From: Candidatus Moraniibacteriota bacterium
GTDB taxonomy: Bacteria; Patescibacteriota; Minisyncoccia; Moranbacterales; GCA-2747515
Length of the DNA stretch: 5,215 nucleotides
Assembly (NCBI GenBank): GCA_027016355.1
Contig: JALWAF010000010.1
Coordinates: 1 to 5,215, forward strand
Reading direction: 5' to 3'
Below are positions 1-5,215 of this stretch, piece after piece. Below the pieces are notes generated by a model, which worked only from the letters and a program-made list of their open reading frames with translations, was not told the DNA's origin and ran no database searches. Numbering within the stretch: position 1 is the first letter of the stretch; every line of letters begins with the position of its first letter. A program made the translations under genes and the position numbers.

Positions 1-4
1 ATGT

Positions 5-10
5 AAGGAA
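5..10 (+). promoter_or_regulatory. Ribosome binding site of the four-helix-bundle gene
   Basis: AAGGAA lies 7 bases before the ATG at 18, a good Shine-Dalgarno match and spacing. It supports that start. It stands out because none of the other three genes in the window has a comparable site before its start codon. Confidence 0.6.
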
Positions 11-17
11 TAGTATT

Positions 18-404
18 ATGAGCAATATCGGATTTGATTTGGAAGAGAGGACAGCAAGATTTGGTGAAAATGTAATTAAGTTTTGCAAAACTATACAAAT
101 TGATGAAATTACGAAACCTTTAGTTAATCAGCTTATTCGTTCAGCAACTAGTGTGGGTGCAAATTATATGGAGGCGAATGGAGCTAGTTCAAAAAAAGAT
201 TTTAAAAATAAAATTCACATTTGTCAAAAAGAAGCAAAAGAAACTAAACATTGGTTACGAATGATTGCAACAGCAAATCCAAAATATAAGAAACAGTCGC
301 AAGAATTATGGAAAGAATGTCAAGAATTGGTTTTAATATTTGGAAAGATTATTTCAACGATGAATAATAAAAAAAAGTTAAAATTGAAATATCAGAAAAT
401 TTGA
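18..404 (+). CDS. Four helix bundle protein (S23 / 23S rRNA intervening-sequence protein family)
   Basis: This 128-residue protein matches the small four-helix-bundle family first known from proteins encoded in 23S rRNA intervening sequences, related to the Avd accessory protein of diversity-generating retroelements. Family hallmarks seen: DLEERTARFGE at 7-17 opening helix 1, the K33-P34-L35 turn, QLIRSATSVGANYMEA at 38-53 in helix 2, SKKDF at 58-62 opening helix 3, and QKEAKETKHWLRM at 70-82. Helix 4 spans roughly 91-115. The last 11 residues are Lys-rich (KKKLKLKYQKI), look unlike the fold, and are encoded by DNA that merges into the AT-rich repeats downstream. Length is normal for the family. 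There is no signal peptide or membrane segment, so it should be cytoplasmic. The molecular function is unknown; nucleic-acid binding is often proposed from charge and the Avd relationship. No reverse transcriptase, variable repeat or rRNA is visible nearby, so a retroelement or rRNA-insertion role is not supported here. The TGA stop at 402-404 argues against TGA-as-glycine recoding. Confidence 0.93.
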   Translation: MSNIGFDLEERTARFGENVIKFCKTIQIDEITKPLVNQLIRSATSVGANYMEANGASSKKDFKNKIHICQKEAKETKHWLRMIATANPKYKKQSQELWKECQELVLIFGKIISTMNNKKKLKLKYQKI

Positions 405-414
405 TTAAAATTGA
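378..414 (+). repeat. Direct repeat of a 10-mer spanning the gene end
   Basis: TTAAAATTGA occurs exactly at 378-387, inside the last codons of the four-helix-bundle gene, and again at 405-414, just after its stop codon, offset by 27 bases. The second copy runs into the 7-base array at 409-436. In such AT-rich DNA chance is possible, but it shows that the repetitive texture begins inside the coding sequence. Confidence 0.45.
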
Positions 415-436
415 GAATTTATAATTTATAATTTAA
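409..436 (+). repeat. Four tandem 7-base units upstream of tpiA
   Basis: Four contiguous 7-base units fit AATTKAN: one AATTGAG, two identical AATTTAT and one AATTTAA. The array covers 28 bases and stops 10 bases before the tpiA ATG. It creates two copies of the hexamer TATAAT (420-425 and 427-432), either of which could act as a -10 element, but no -35 hexamer is properly spaced, so a promoter call would be weak. No Shine-Dalgarno sequence lies between the array and the start codon. Confidence 0.6.
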
Positions 437-446
437 AAGATATGTT

Positions 447-1193
447 ATGCAAAAATTGATTGTAGGAAATTTGAAAATGAATATGGAAAATGTATCACAA
501 AGAGATTCTTATTGTAAGGATTTTTTGGAGGAGTTTAGAGATATAAAAACTAACAATCATGTTGCTGTGTGTCCGCCTATTGTATATTTGGAATATTTCT
601 ACAAAACGTTGCACAAGACAGGAGTGAGTATTGGTGCTCAGGATTGTTTTTGGGAATTGTATGGTAGTTATACTGGGAACACATCCCCCAAGACAATTAA
701 ATCAATTGGTGCTGAATTTGTAATTTTGGGTCATAGTGAGAGGCGAACTTATAATCATGAAACAAATGAGGATGTAGCAAGAAAGGTTCTGATGGCTCTT
801 CGTATAGACTTGATGCCAATTGTTTGCGTTGGTTTTGTCAGTAGTGGAAATGAGATGGATAGTATAAAAGAACAAGTTGAAATAATTACAAAGAATTTTT
901 CTGAAAAAGAAATAGAAAATATAATATTTGCATATGAACCAATGAGTGCAATTGGTAGTGGAAAAACACCATCAACTGATGAAATACATACGATGATTAT
1001 GTACATTCGTTCAATTATTTCAGCGACACACGGCAAAGAATGTGCTGAAAGTATCGGAATACTCTATGGCGGAAGTGTTGTAGCAGAAAACGTAACAGCG
1101 TTGTGTACAAAAGCATATGCAGATGGAGTATTAGTAGGTGGCGCAAGTTTATCTCCTAGAAAGTTTGCACAAATAGTAAGAATGCTTAACTAA
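447..1193 (+). CDS. tpiA: Triosephosphate isomerase
   Basis: It interconverts dihydroxyacetone phosphate and glyceraldehyde 3-phosphate in the cytoplasm, normally as a homodimeric TIM barrel. At 248 residues it is full length. Active-site residues are present: N8 and K10 in GNLKMN, the electrophile H96 in VILGHSERR (92-100), and the general base E164 in AYEPMSAIGSGK. The phosphate-binding YGGSV (207-211) and GVLVGGASL (227-235) are also present. The ATG at 447 places GN-KMN at the usual distance from the N-terminus, which supports this start; no Shine-Dalgarno site precedes it. Two positions depart from the common pattern: the flexible loop 6 reads P-M-S-A where most bacterial enzymes have P-V-W-A, and the loop-3 T-G-E reads T-G-N (76-78). 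The catalytic set is intact, so I expect an active enzyme. It lies 79 bases before the dehydrogenase gene that uses its product and is probably co-transcribed with it. Confidence 0.97.
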   Translation: MQKLIVGNLKMNMENVSQRDSYCKDFLEEFRDIKTNNHVAVCPPIVYLEYFYKTLHKTGVSIGAQDCFWELYGSYTGNTSPKTIKSIGAEFVILGHSERRTYNHETNEDVARKVLMALRIDLMPIVCVGFVSSGNEMDSIKEQVEIITKNFSEKEIENIIFAYEPMSAIGSGKTPSTDEIHTMIMYIRSIISATHGKECAESIGILYGGSVVAENVTALCTKAYADGVLVGGASLSPRKFAQIVRMLN

Positions 1194-1198
1194 AAAAA

Positions 1199-1262
1199 TA
1201 TTAGTAAATGGTATATTATTGAGTAGTAAACATTCTACTCACTACCTACTAATTACTAATCA
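1199..1262. repeat. Imperfect palindrome built of degenerate 7-base units
   Basis: Two 28-base arms (1199-1226 and 1235-1262) flank an 8-base loop, TAAACATT. Pairing segments are 1200-1207 with 1253-1260 (8 perfect pairs, ATTAGTAA/TTACTAAT), 1209-1213 with 1247-1251 (5 pairs, one G-T), and 1220-1226 with 1235-1241 (7 perfect pairs, TGAGTAG/CTACTCA). The right arm is four tandem 7-base units of form CTAnnnA; the left arm looks like a decayed inverted copy. It ends 10 bases before the gap start codon. On the + strand no T-run follows, so it is not a terminator for tpiA. On the - strand the hairpin is followed by T-rich sequence, but no - strand gene needs it. Possible roles are an mRNA-stabilising or processing hairpin between the two cistrons, or a small palindromic (REP-like) repeat. 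Function unproven. Confidence 0.6.
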
Positions 1263-1272
1263 ATAAATAATT

Positions 1273-2283
1273 ATGAAAAAAACAAAAATAGCAATTAATG
1301 GATTTGGTCGTATAGGGCGAGCTGCTTTTCGCATTATTTCTGATCGAGATGATTGTGAAGTGGTAGCAATTAATGATTTAACAGACAATAAAACGTTAGC
1401 ACACCTTTTGCAGTATGACAGTGTATTTAGAAAATATGATAAAGATGTTACTTTTGATGAAGATAATATTATAGTGGATGGAAAAAAATATTTTACAACG
1501 GCTGAGCCAGAACCAATAAAATTACCATGGAGTGAAAAAGAAGTTGATGTTGTGTTGGAATGTACTGGATTTTTTGTTAAAGATGGTACAGCGTATGGAC
1601 ATATTGATGCTGGTGCAAAACGTGTTGTGATTTCAGCACCAGCAAAAGGAGATGGTGATGTCCAAACGTACGTGATTGGTGTAGCGGAACCAACGGAAGA
1701 ATCAACACATGTAATTTCTAATGCATCGTGTACAACAAACTGTATTGCGCCAGTAATGAAAGTGATGGATGAAGTTTTTGGGGTAGAAAAATCTTTAATG
1801 ACAACAGTGCATTCATACACATCGACTCAAAAACTACAAGATGGTCCGGCAAAAGATTTACGTAAAGCACGTGCTGCGGCACAAAACATTATTCCAACAA
1901 CTACAGGTGCAGCGATTGCAGCGACAAAAGTATTACCACAATTAGAAGGGAAATTTGATGGAATGGCAATGCGTGTGCCAACAATTGATGCATCAATTTC
2001 TGACATAACTATTATTACAAAACAAGATGTAACAGAAAAAGAAGTAATAGATGCTTTTGTAAAAGCATCATCTGGTGAATTAAAAGGTATCTTGGGTGTT
2101 ACTGATGATAATCTTGTATCGAGTGATTTTATCGGTAATCATCATTCTACAATTGTGGATTTACCGCTAATAAAAGTAGTAGGAGGTAATTTAGTAAAAG
2201 TGGTAGCATGGTATGACAATGAATGGGGCTATGCAAACCGTCTTGTGGATATGGCAGTTAAATATAATAGCACAATTGTGTAG
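1273..2283 (+). CDS. gap: Glyceraldehyde-3-phosphate dehydrogenase (type I, phosphorylating)
   Basis: It oxidises glyceraldehyde 3-phosphate with phosphate and NAD to 1,3-bisphosphoglycerate in glycolysis; cytoplasmic, usually a homotetramer. The 336-residue length is normal. The N-terminal Rossmann motif is INGFGRIGR (8-16). D35, in IND at the end of the second strand, favours NAD over NADP. The catalytic cysteine is C153 in SNASCTTNC (149-157) and its partner is H180 in TTVHSYTSTQ. The S-loop region DLRKARAAAQNIIPTTTGAA (195-214), R234 in GMAMRVPT and the C-terminal WYDNEWGY (313-320) complete the family pattern. The ATG at 1273 gives the standard N-terminus; only AT-rich sequence precedes it, with no Shine-Dalgarno site. 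It follows tpiA, whose product it uses, and is closed by the terminator at 2289-2314. No phosphoglycerate kinase gene follows, unlike many bacterial gap operons. Confidence 0.98.
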   Translation: MKKTKIAINGFGRIGRAAFRIISDRDDCEVVAINDLTDNKTLAHLLQYDSVFRKYDKDVTFDEDNIIVDGKKYFTTAEPEPIKLPWSEKEVDVVLECTGFFVKDGTAYGHIDAGAKRVVISAPAKGDGDVQTYVIGVAEPTEESTHVISNASCTTNCIAPVMKVMDEVFGVEKSLMTTVHSYTSTQKLQDGPAKDLRKARAAAQNIIPTTTGAAIAATKVLPQLEGKFDGMAMRVPTIDASISDITIITKQDVTEKEVIDAFVKASSGELKGILGVTDDNLVSSDFIGNHHSTIVDLPLIKVVGGNLVKVVAWYDNEWGYANRLVDMAVKYNSTIV

Positions 2284-2288
2284 CATAT

Positions 2289-2314
2289 AAAAGCGAGGCA
2301 TAACCTCGCTTTTT
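2289..2314 (+). terminator. Intrinsic terminator after gap
   Basis: A 10-bp perfect stem, AAAAGCGAGG against CCTCGCTTTT, encloses the 5-base loop CATAA, with a five-T run at 2310-2314. It starts 6 bases after the gap stop codon. The stem core is one of the few GC-rich spots in the window. The A-run before the stem could let it work in both directions. It separates the glycolytic genes from the surface-protein gene. Confidence 0.9.
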
Positions 2315-2333
2315 ATTATAAGTATGTTATAAT
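2315..2333 (+). promoter_or_regulatory. Putative extended -10 promoter within an inverted repeat
   Basis: TATAAT at 2328-2333 is a perfect -10 hexamer, preceded by TG with one base between (2325-2326), the extended -10 arrangement that tolerates a poor -35. The region 17 bases upstream lies in the terminator stem and does not resemble TTGACA. The -10 forms the right arm of a perfect 7-bp inverted repeat, ATTATAA-GTATG-TTATAAT, which could be a small operator or may be chance in AT-rich DNA. Initiation near 2340 would leave a leader of about 25 bases before the ATG at 2366. The leader holds two copies of ATAAAATA (2344-2351, 2352-2359) and no Shine-Dalgarno site. Confidence 0.5.
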
Positions 2334-2365
2334 AAAAAAAGATATAAAATAATAAAATAAATATT

Positions 2366-5215
2366 ATGAAGAATATATTTTTTGTACTAGCATTTATATT
2401 GCTATTGTGTACAACGAGTAATGTGTTTGCACAAAGTGATGCTATACGCAAACAAGCAACTGTTGTGTCGAATACAAATGTGTATGATGCGTACATTTCT
2501 GCGCAGTTGCAAGATAAAATGACTGTTGAATTTACTGTGCAAAATGATTTTAATAAAGTGCAGGGTGATATCCATTATGATATACGTTTGTACAAAAAAG
2601 ACACAGATACACAAACGGGCACATTAGCAGATCGTTTTACAAGTGATGATGTATTTTCATTAGCGCCACAACAAAGCGTGAATAAAATAGTAGAATATTC
2701 ATATCCTGATAATATTAATGGGGATTATGATGTGTGGGTTTTTGTATATACAACTGCTAATCGTGAATTGGGCTTTGCAAAAGCTGGCACAGTATCTGTA
2801 CAAGGTGCAAAGCAAACTGTACAAATAGATAAACAAACATGTTTTTTGTCTATTGAAGATATAGATGAAAAATTTGACTTATTGCAGGGTGTGGACATTG
2901 ATGCACAAAAGGAAAAATTATTATTGACGTGTGCTATATCAAATACTGGTGATACACAAACTATTACAACACAATATAAAACAACACAACAAACACAATA
3001 TGGCAAAGAAGTAAAAACTGATGATAATAATTATACATTTACAATACAAAAAAATGAAACAAAGGATATCGTGTTTTTTATACCAATGCCAACAGAAAGG
3101 AAATCTGGCGCATATGATGTCATACTTGTATTACGTGATACGGAGAGTAAAAAAATTGATGATGTTCGATTTCATTATGTTATTCAAGGGGAGAGTGTGT
3201 CAATACAATCCATTCACTTAAATCAAAGTTCTTATAAGAAAGGAGATCGGATGATTATTGATATTGCATGGTCCGGTTCTGCTGATACTTTTGATGGTTC
3301 ACGTGTAAATCAAAAAGAAATAAAAAATATAATAGGCAATAAAGATGAAATCTCCACTTTATTAAATGATAAAAATTATACAATGCAAATTAGTGTCGTT
3401 GATAATAAGGGAATTTCATGTATTGAAGAAGGTATTGAGCAAAAATTAAATACAACACAAAATGTCGTCGTAAATGAAGTTGCTATACATAATTGTGATG
3501 TGCCACATGTAGTTGCAAAAATTCTTGATGATAATAAGGCAGTTTTGGCAGAATACAGTATTCCATTTGATGCACAGACGCAAAATATTCACAAAGAACA
3601 GACAAGAAATGATTTTAATAATGTAAAACACAAAATATCTCCAAAGTCATTTATAATGATTGTAATTGCTGTATTACCAATTATTATACTTATTATATTT
3701 TTATTTAGAAAACGAAAGATATCTGTAGGTATATTTCTTGCAATATTTTTGATATCGGGATTCTTATTACAGTTTAATGTAGTTGAGGCAGTAAAATTAG
3801 AAATGGATTATGTGTGCAGGAGTTGCAATGATGCAAATGGATGCAGTGAAGGAGCTAAACTGCATCCCGTATATAATATGTGGATGTATCCTTATGATGG
3901 GTATGAGGATTTAGTATGTAAACCAAATGCCAATGATATTAATTGGTTTAATGGAGGACGTGTGTTACCAGTTACGGGGGATAGTGGTGAAGCGGTTGTT
4001 GTTACTGATAAAGCGACATATACACCTGGAGAAAGGATTACTGTATCAGCAAATGGTGCATATACGGTAAGATGTGGTAATAATGCACCTGTAATTGTTG
4101 CTGCTCGGATTGACGATATTGGCTCATGGACGAAAATTATTAATGAAAAAATTACTGGTGATAATGTAGATTATAATAAATATGATCTGACTCCCCAATC
4201 AAAAGATTTTGTTGCTCCAAATGATTGTGGACCACATACTATTAATATATATTTTCGTCTTACGCATGGTGGCATAATGACACGATATAGTAGTATTCCA
4301 TTTACGGTAAATTGTTCCGTACATGCAAATCTTGCGGCGGTAGCAAGTAATTGTGCGGTAGCAGAGCCTGGTGATCCAGATAGTGGGAGAGGTACGGCAG
4401 TAGCAACAATATCAGATGTAACTGGTAATGCGACAGGCGCTATAAATTATCAATTTAAGTGTGGTGCACAAAATTGGACAGCATGGACAACTGCAAATCA
4501 GTATACATGTCATTTTGACGAACCTGGTACGTATGTAATTCGCGGAAAAGTGAAACGTGGTACGGCAGAATCTGATACAACACCTATTGCAGTAAATGTT
4601 GATATTCCAGAATGTGCACTTGATGGTGCATGTAATTCTGCAAGTCCATATACATATAATGTAAATCAGACAACATGGCCTGCAGAAGCAAATAATTCAA
4701 CATATTTTTGCGCAAGTGGTACACCAACAATTACACCAACACAAAGTAATTTTCCAAACTACGGCCAAACAACATCATGGGACTGCATTGGCAAAAACGG
4801 AGGCACATCAACACAGGGTGGTGCATGCAAGGCAACACGCAAAAGACCAGCAGCAAAGTGTAAAACTGGATATGAAGACAATGACCAAAATCAAAATATT
4901 ATTACGAACACTGAACCAACAAATACAAATAATCTATGTGATGGTGGTAGTTTTAATTGGAGTAATCCTAAGTTTGATACAAACGGATGGTGGCGTTGGT
5001 TTTGTAAACATCCAAGCTCTGAGGCAGATCCACTAACAGTCAACTGCAAAGCTCCATCATGTTTAGCAGGTATGCCAATTAAATACACAAATCCAGTAAT
5101 TATCTCAAATAACATGAAAACAAATATATCGATTTCCTGCCCAAATACTTGTTGCAAAATTCACAATACTACAAAAGGCAATGATCCAGAAAAAATAGTA
5201 TGTACAGGCTCATCA
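2366..5215 (+). CDS. Large secreted multidomain cysteine-rich surface protein (3' end outside window)
   Basis: The frame is open for 950 codons from the ATG at 2366 to the last base, so the C-terminus is missing. I recognise the style of patescibacterial surface proteins but not a named protein. Residues 1-22 form a signal peptide, with hydrophobic core FFVLAFILLL and likely cleavage after VFA. Three beta-rich, Ig-like regions seem to follow: about 33-150, 150-275 (C159 and C189 could pair) and 276-405 (C352 and C377 could pair). Two hydrophobic helices at 429-447 and 452-470 flank an RKRK turn. The second half has 24 cysteines: a small cluster (C484, C487, C493, C518), an Ig-like region with YTPGERITV (about 544-650), a PKD-like domain (about 653-746, with EPGTYVIRGKV), then repeated cysteine modules from 756. 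Many disulfides would imply folding outside the cytoplasm. It has its own promoter after the gap terminator. Adhesion to or contact with a host cell is plausible for such proteins but unproven. Confidence 0.9.
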   Translation, partial: MKNIFFVLAFILLLCTTSNVFAQSDAIRKQATVVSNTNVYDAYISAQLQDKMTVEFTVQNDFNKVQGDIHYDIRLYKKDTDTQTGTLADRFTSDDVFSLAPQQSVNKIVEYSYPDNINGDYDVWVFVYTTANRELGFAKAGTVSVQGAKQTVQIDKQTCFLSIEDIDEKFDLLQGVDIDAQKEKLLLTCAISNTGDTQTITTQYKTTQQTQYGKEVKTDDNNYTFTIQKNETKDIVFFIPMPTERKSGAYDVILVLRDTESKKIDDVRFHYVIQGESVSIQSIHLNQSSYKKGDRMIIDIAWSGSADTFDGSRVNQKEIKNIIGNKDEISTLLNDKNYTMQISVVDNKGISCIEEGIEQKLNTTQNVVVNEVAIHNCDVPHVVAKILDDNKAVLAEYSIPFDAQTQNIHKEQTRNDFNNVKHKISPKSFIMIVIAVLPIIILIIFLFRKRKISVGIFLAIFLISGFLLQFNVVEAVKLEMDYVCRSCNDANGCSEGAKLHPVYNMWMYPYDGYEDLVCKPNANDINWFNGGRVLPVTGDSGEAVVVTDKATYTPGERITVSANGAYTVRCGNNAPVIVAARIDDIGSWTKIINEKITGDNVDYNKYDLTPQSKDFVAPNDCGPHTINIYFRLTHGGIMTRYSSIPFTVNCSVHANLAAVASNCAVAEPGDPDSGRGTAVATISDVTGNATGAINYQFKCGAQNWTAWTTANQYTCHFDEPGTYVIRGKVKRGTAESDTTPIAVNVDIPECALDGACNSASPYTYNVNQTTWPAEANNSTYFCASGTPTITPTQSNFPNYGQTTSWDCIGKNGGTSTQGGACKATRKRPAAKCKTGYEDNDQNQNIITNTEPTNTNNLCDGGSFNWSNPKFDTNGWWRWFCKHPSSEADPLTVNCKAPSCLAGMPIKYTNPVIISNNMKTNISISCPNTCCKIHNTTKGNDPEKIVCTGSS
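3650..3790 (+). other. Membrane hairpin / internal signal-peptide-like segment of the surface protein
   Basis: This encodes residues 429-475. Helix one (FIMIVIAVLPIIILIIFLF) ends at RKRK (448-451). Helix two (ISVGIFLAIFLISGFLLQF) ends in NVVEA before VK. By the positive-inside rule the RKRK turn is cytoplasmic and both flanking halves are outside, which agrees with the N-terminal signal peptide and the cysteine-rich second half. Alternatively, RKRK plus helix two plus V-E-A reads as the n-, h- and c-regions of a signal peptide that signal peptidase I could cut after A475, while helix one with RKRK looks like a C-terminal membrane anchor. No good internal start codon with a ribosome binding site precedes helix two, so separate translation is not evident. 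Confidence 0.7.
4322..4603 (+). other. PKD-like domain of the surface protein
   Basis: This encodes residues 653-746. The pattern is that of PKD/Ig-like repeats common in patescibacterial secreted proteins: a first strand ending at C663, a glycine-rich acidic turn (EPGDPDSGRG), YQFKCG with C699, QYTCHFDEPGTYVIRGKV with C715 and the PGTY-V motif, and a final strand PIAVNV. C699 and C715 are well placed for a disulfide. The assignment rests on motif resemblance alone. Confidence 0.55.
4631..5215 (+). repeat. Three tandem cysteine modules in the surface protein (third cut by window end)
   Basis: This encodes residues 756-950. Cysteines fall in a repeating register: C756-C782-C807-C821, then C832-C858-C880-C894, then C899-C925-C946. 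The first step is exactly 26 residues each time, the second 25, 22 and 21, and the third 14 in both complete modules. The third cysteine sits in similar contexts (SWDCIGKNGG, WRWFCKHPSS, IVCTGSS). Sequence between cysteines is largely diverged. Module one resembles the 'FC-x2-GTP ... W-x-C-x-G-x-N-G-G-T' unit frequent in patescibacterial extracellular proteins. The third module also has extra cysteines C929 and C930. Confidence 0.6.

Noticed and set aside
402..404. TGA recoded as glycine (genetic code 25), possible in some CPR lineages
   Set aside because: TGA ends the four-helix-bundle gene at the expected family length with non-coding repeats after it, and no TGA occurs in frame in the 950-codon gene or the two enzymes.
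18..404. Avd subunit of a diversity-generating retroelement
   Set aside because: The family relationship exists, but no reverse transcriptase, template repeat or variable C-type lectin region is visible in the window.
409..1262. CRISPR array
   Set aside because: The repeats are 7-base tandem units without spacers, and no cas gene is present.
1199..1262. Intrinsic terminator between tpiA and gap
   Set aside because: The stem is AT-rich and has no T-run after it on the + strand, unlike the clear terminator after gap, so read-through into gap is expected.
1260..1820. Open frame of 186 codons on the - strand opposite gap
   Set aside because: It lies antisense to a textbook GAPDH, has no recognisable motif, and its composition is explained by the coding strand. 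The same holds for the - strand frames at 755-1036 (opposite tpiA) and 2191-2496.
2366..2431. Possible lipoprotein signal (LLLC at residues 12-15)
   Set aside because: A lipobox needs a small residue (G, A or S) just before the cysteine; here it is leucine. A normal signal peptidase I site (VFA then Q) follows at 22, and the cysteine sits inside the hydrophobic core.
2402..5157. Short open frames at 2402-2614, 2725-3006, 3446-3631 and 4891-5157 (-), and 3021-3221 and 4716-5036 (+)
   Set aside because: All lie inside the continuous 950-codon frame starting at 2366, which has a signal peptide and domain structure. They are out of frame with it, low in complexity and show no recognisable domains.

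Overview
The window is AT-rich, uses standard stops (TGA closes the first gene) and mostly lacks Shine-Dalgarno sites. It carries a four-helix-bundle protein, two glycolytic enzymes and a large secreted, cysteine-rich surface protein. This combination, and the style of the surface protein (bacterial signal peptide, Ig-like/PKD-like domains, 'W-x-C-x-G-x-N-G-G' cysteine modules), suggests a Candidate Phyla Radiation / Patescibacteria genome, probably of the Parcubacteria type. That placement is inferred from gene style, not from a marker gene.

Layout, all on the + strand: (1) 18-404, four-helix-bundle (S23/IVS-protein family) gene, the only gene with a clear ribosome binding site. (2) 405-446, a short AT-rich gap holding four tandem 7-base units. 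(3) 447-1193, triosephosphate isomerase. (4) 1194-1272, a gap almost filled by a 64-base imperfect palindrome whose right arm is again four tandem 7-base units. (5) 1273-2283, glyceraldehyde-3-phosphate dehydrogenase, closed by a strong intrinsic terminator. (6) 2315-2333, an extended -10 promoter inside a perfect 7-bp inverted repeat. (7) 2366 to the window end, one uninterrupted 950-codon reading frame that runs off the edge.

TpiA and GAPDH catalyse consecutive steps of lower glycolysis (DHAP to GAP, then GAP to 1,3-bisphosphoglycerate) and probably share a transcript ending at the terminator. No pgk is present. The surface-protein gene is a separate transcription unit. Its product has an N-terminal signal peptide, about 400 exported residues with few cysteines, a two-helix membrane hairpin around an RKRK turn, and then a second exported half dense in cysteines. 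The second helix also looks like a signal peptide, so the gene may be a fusion of two secreted-protein genes or encode a protein cut in two.

No stretch of more than 300 bases lacks a gene. I see no CRISPR array, tRNA, rRNA, transposase or phage gene. Most of the window is ordinary housekeeping; the points worth a second look are the surface protein's architecture and the period-7 intergenic repeats.
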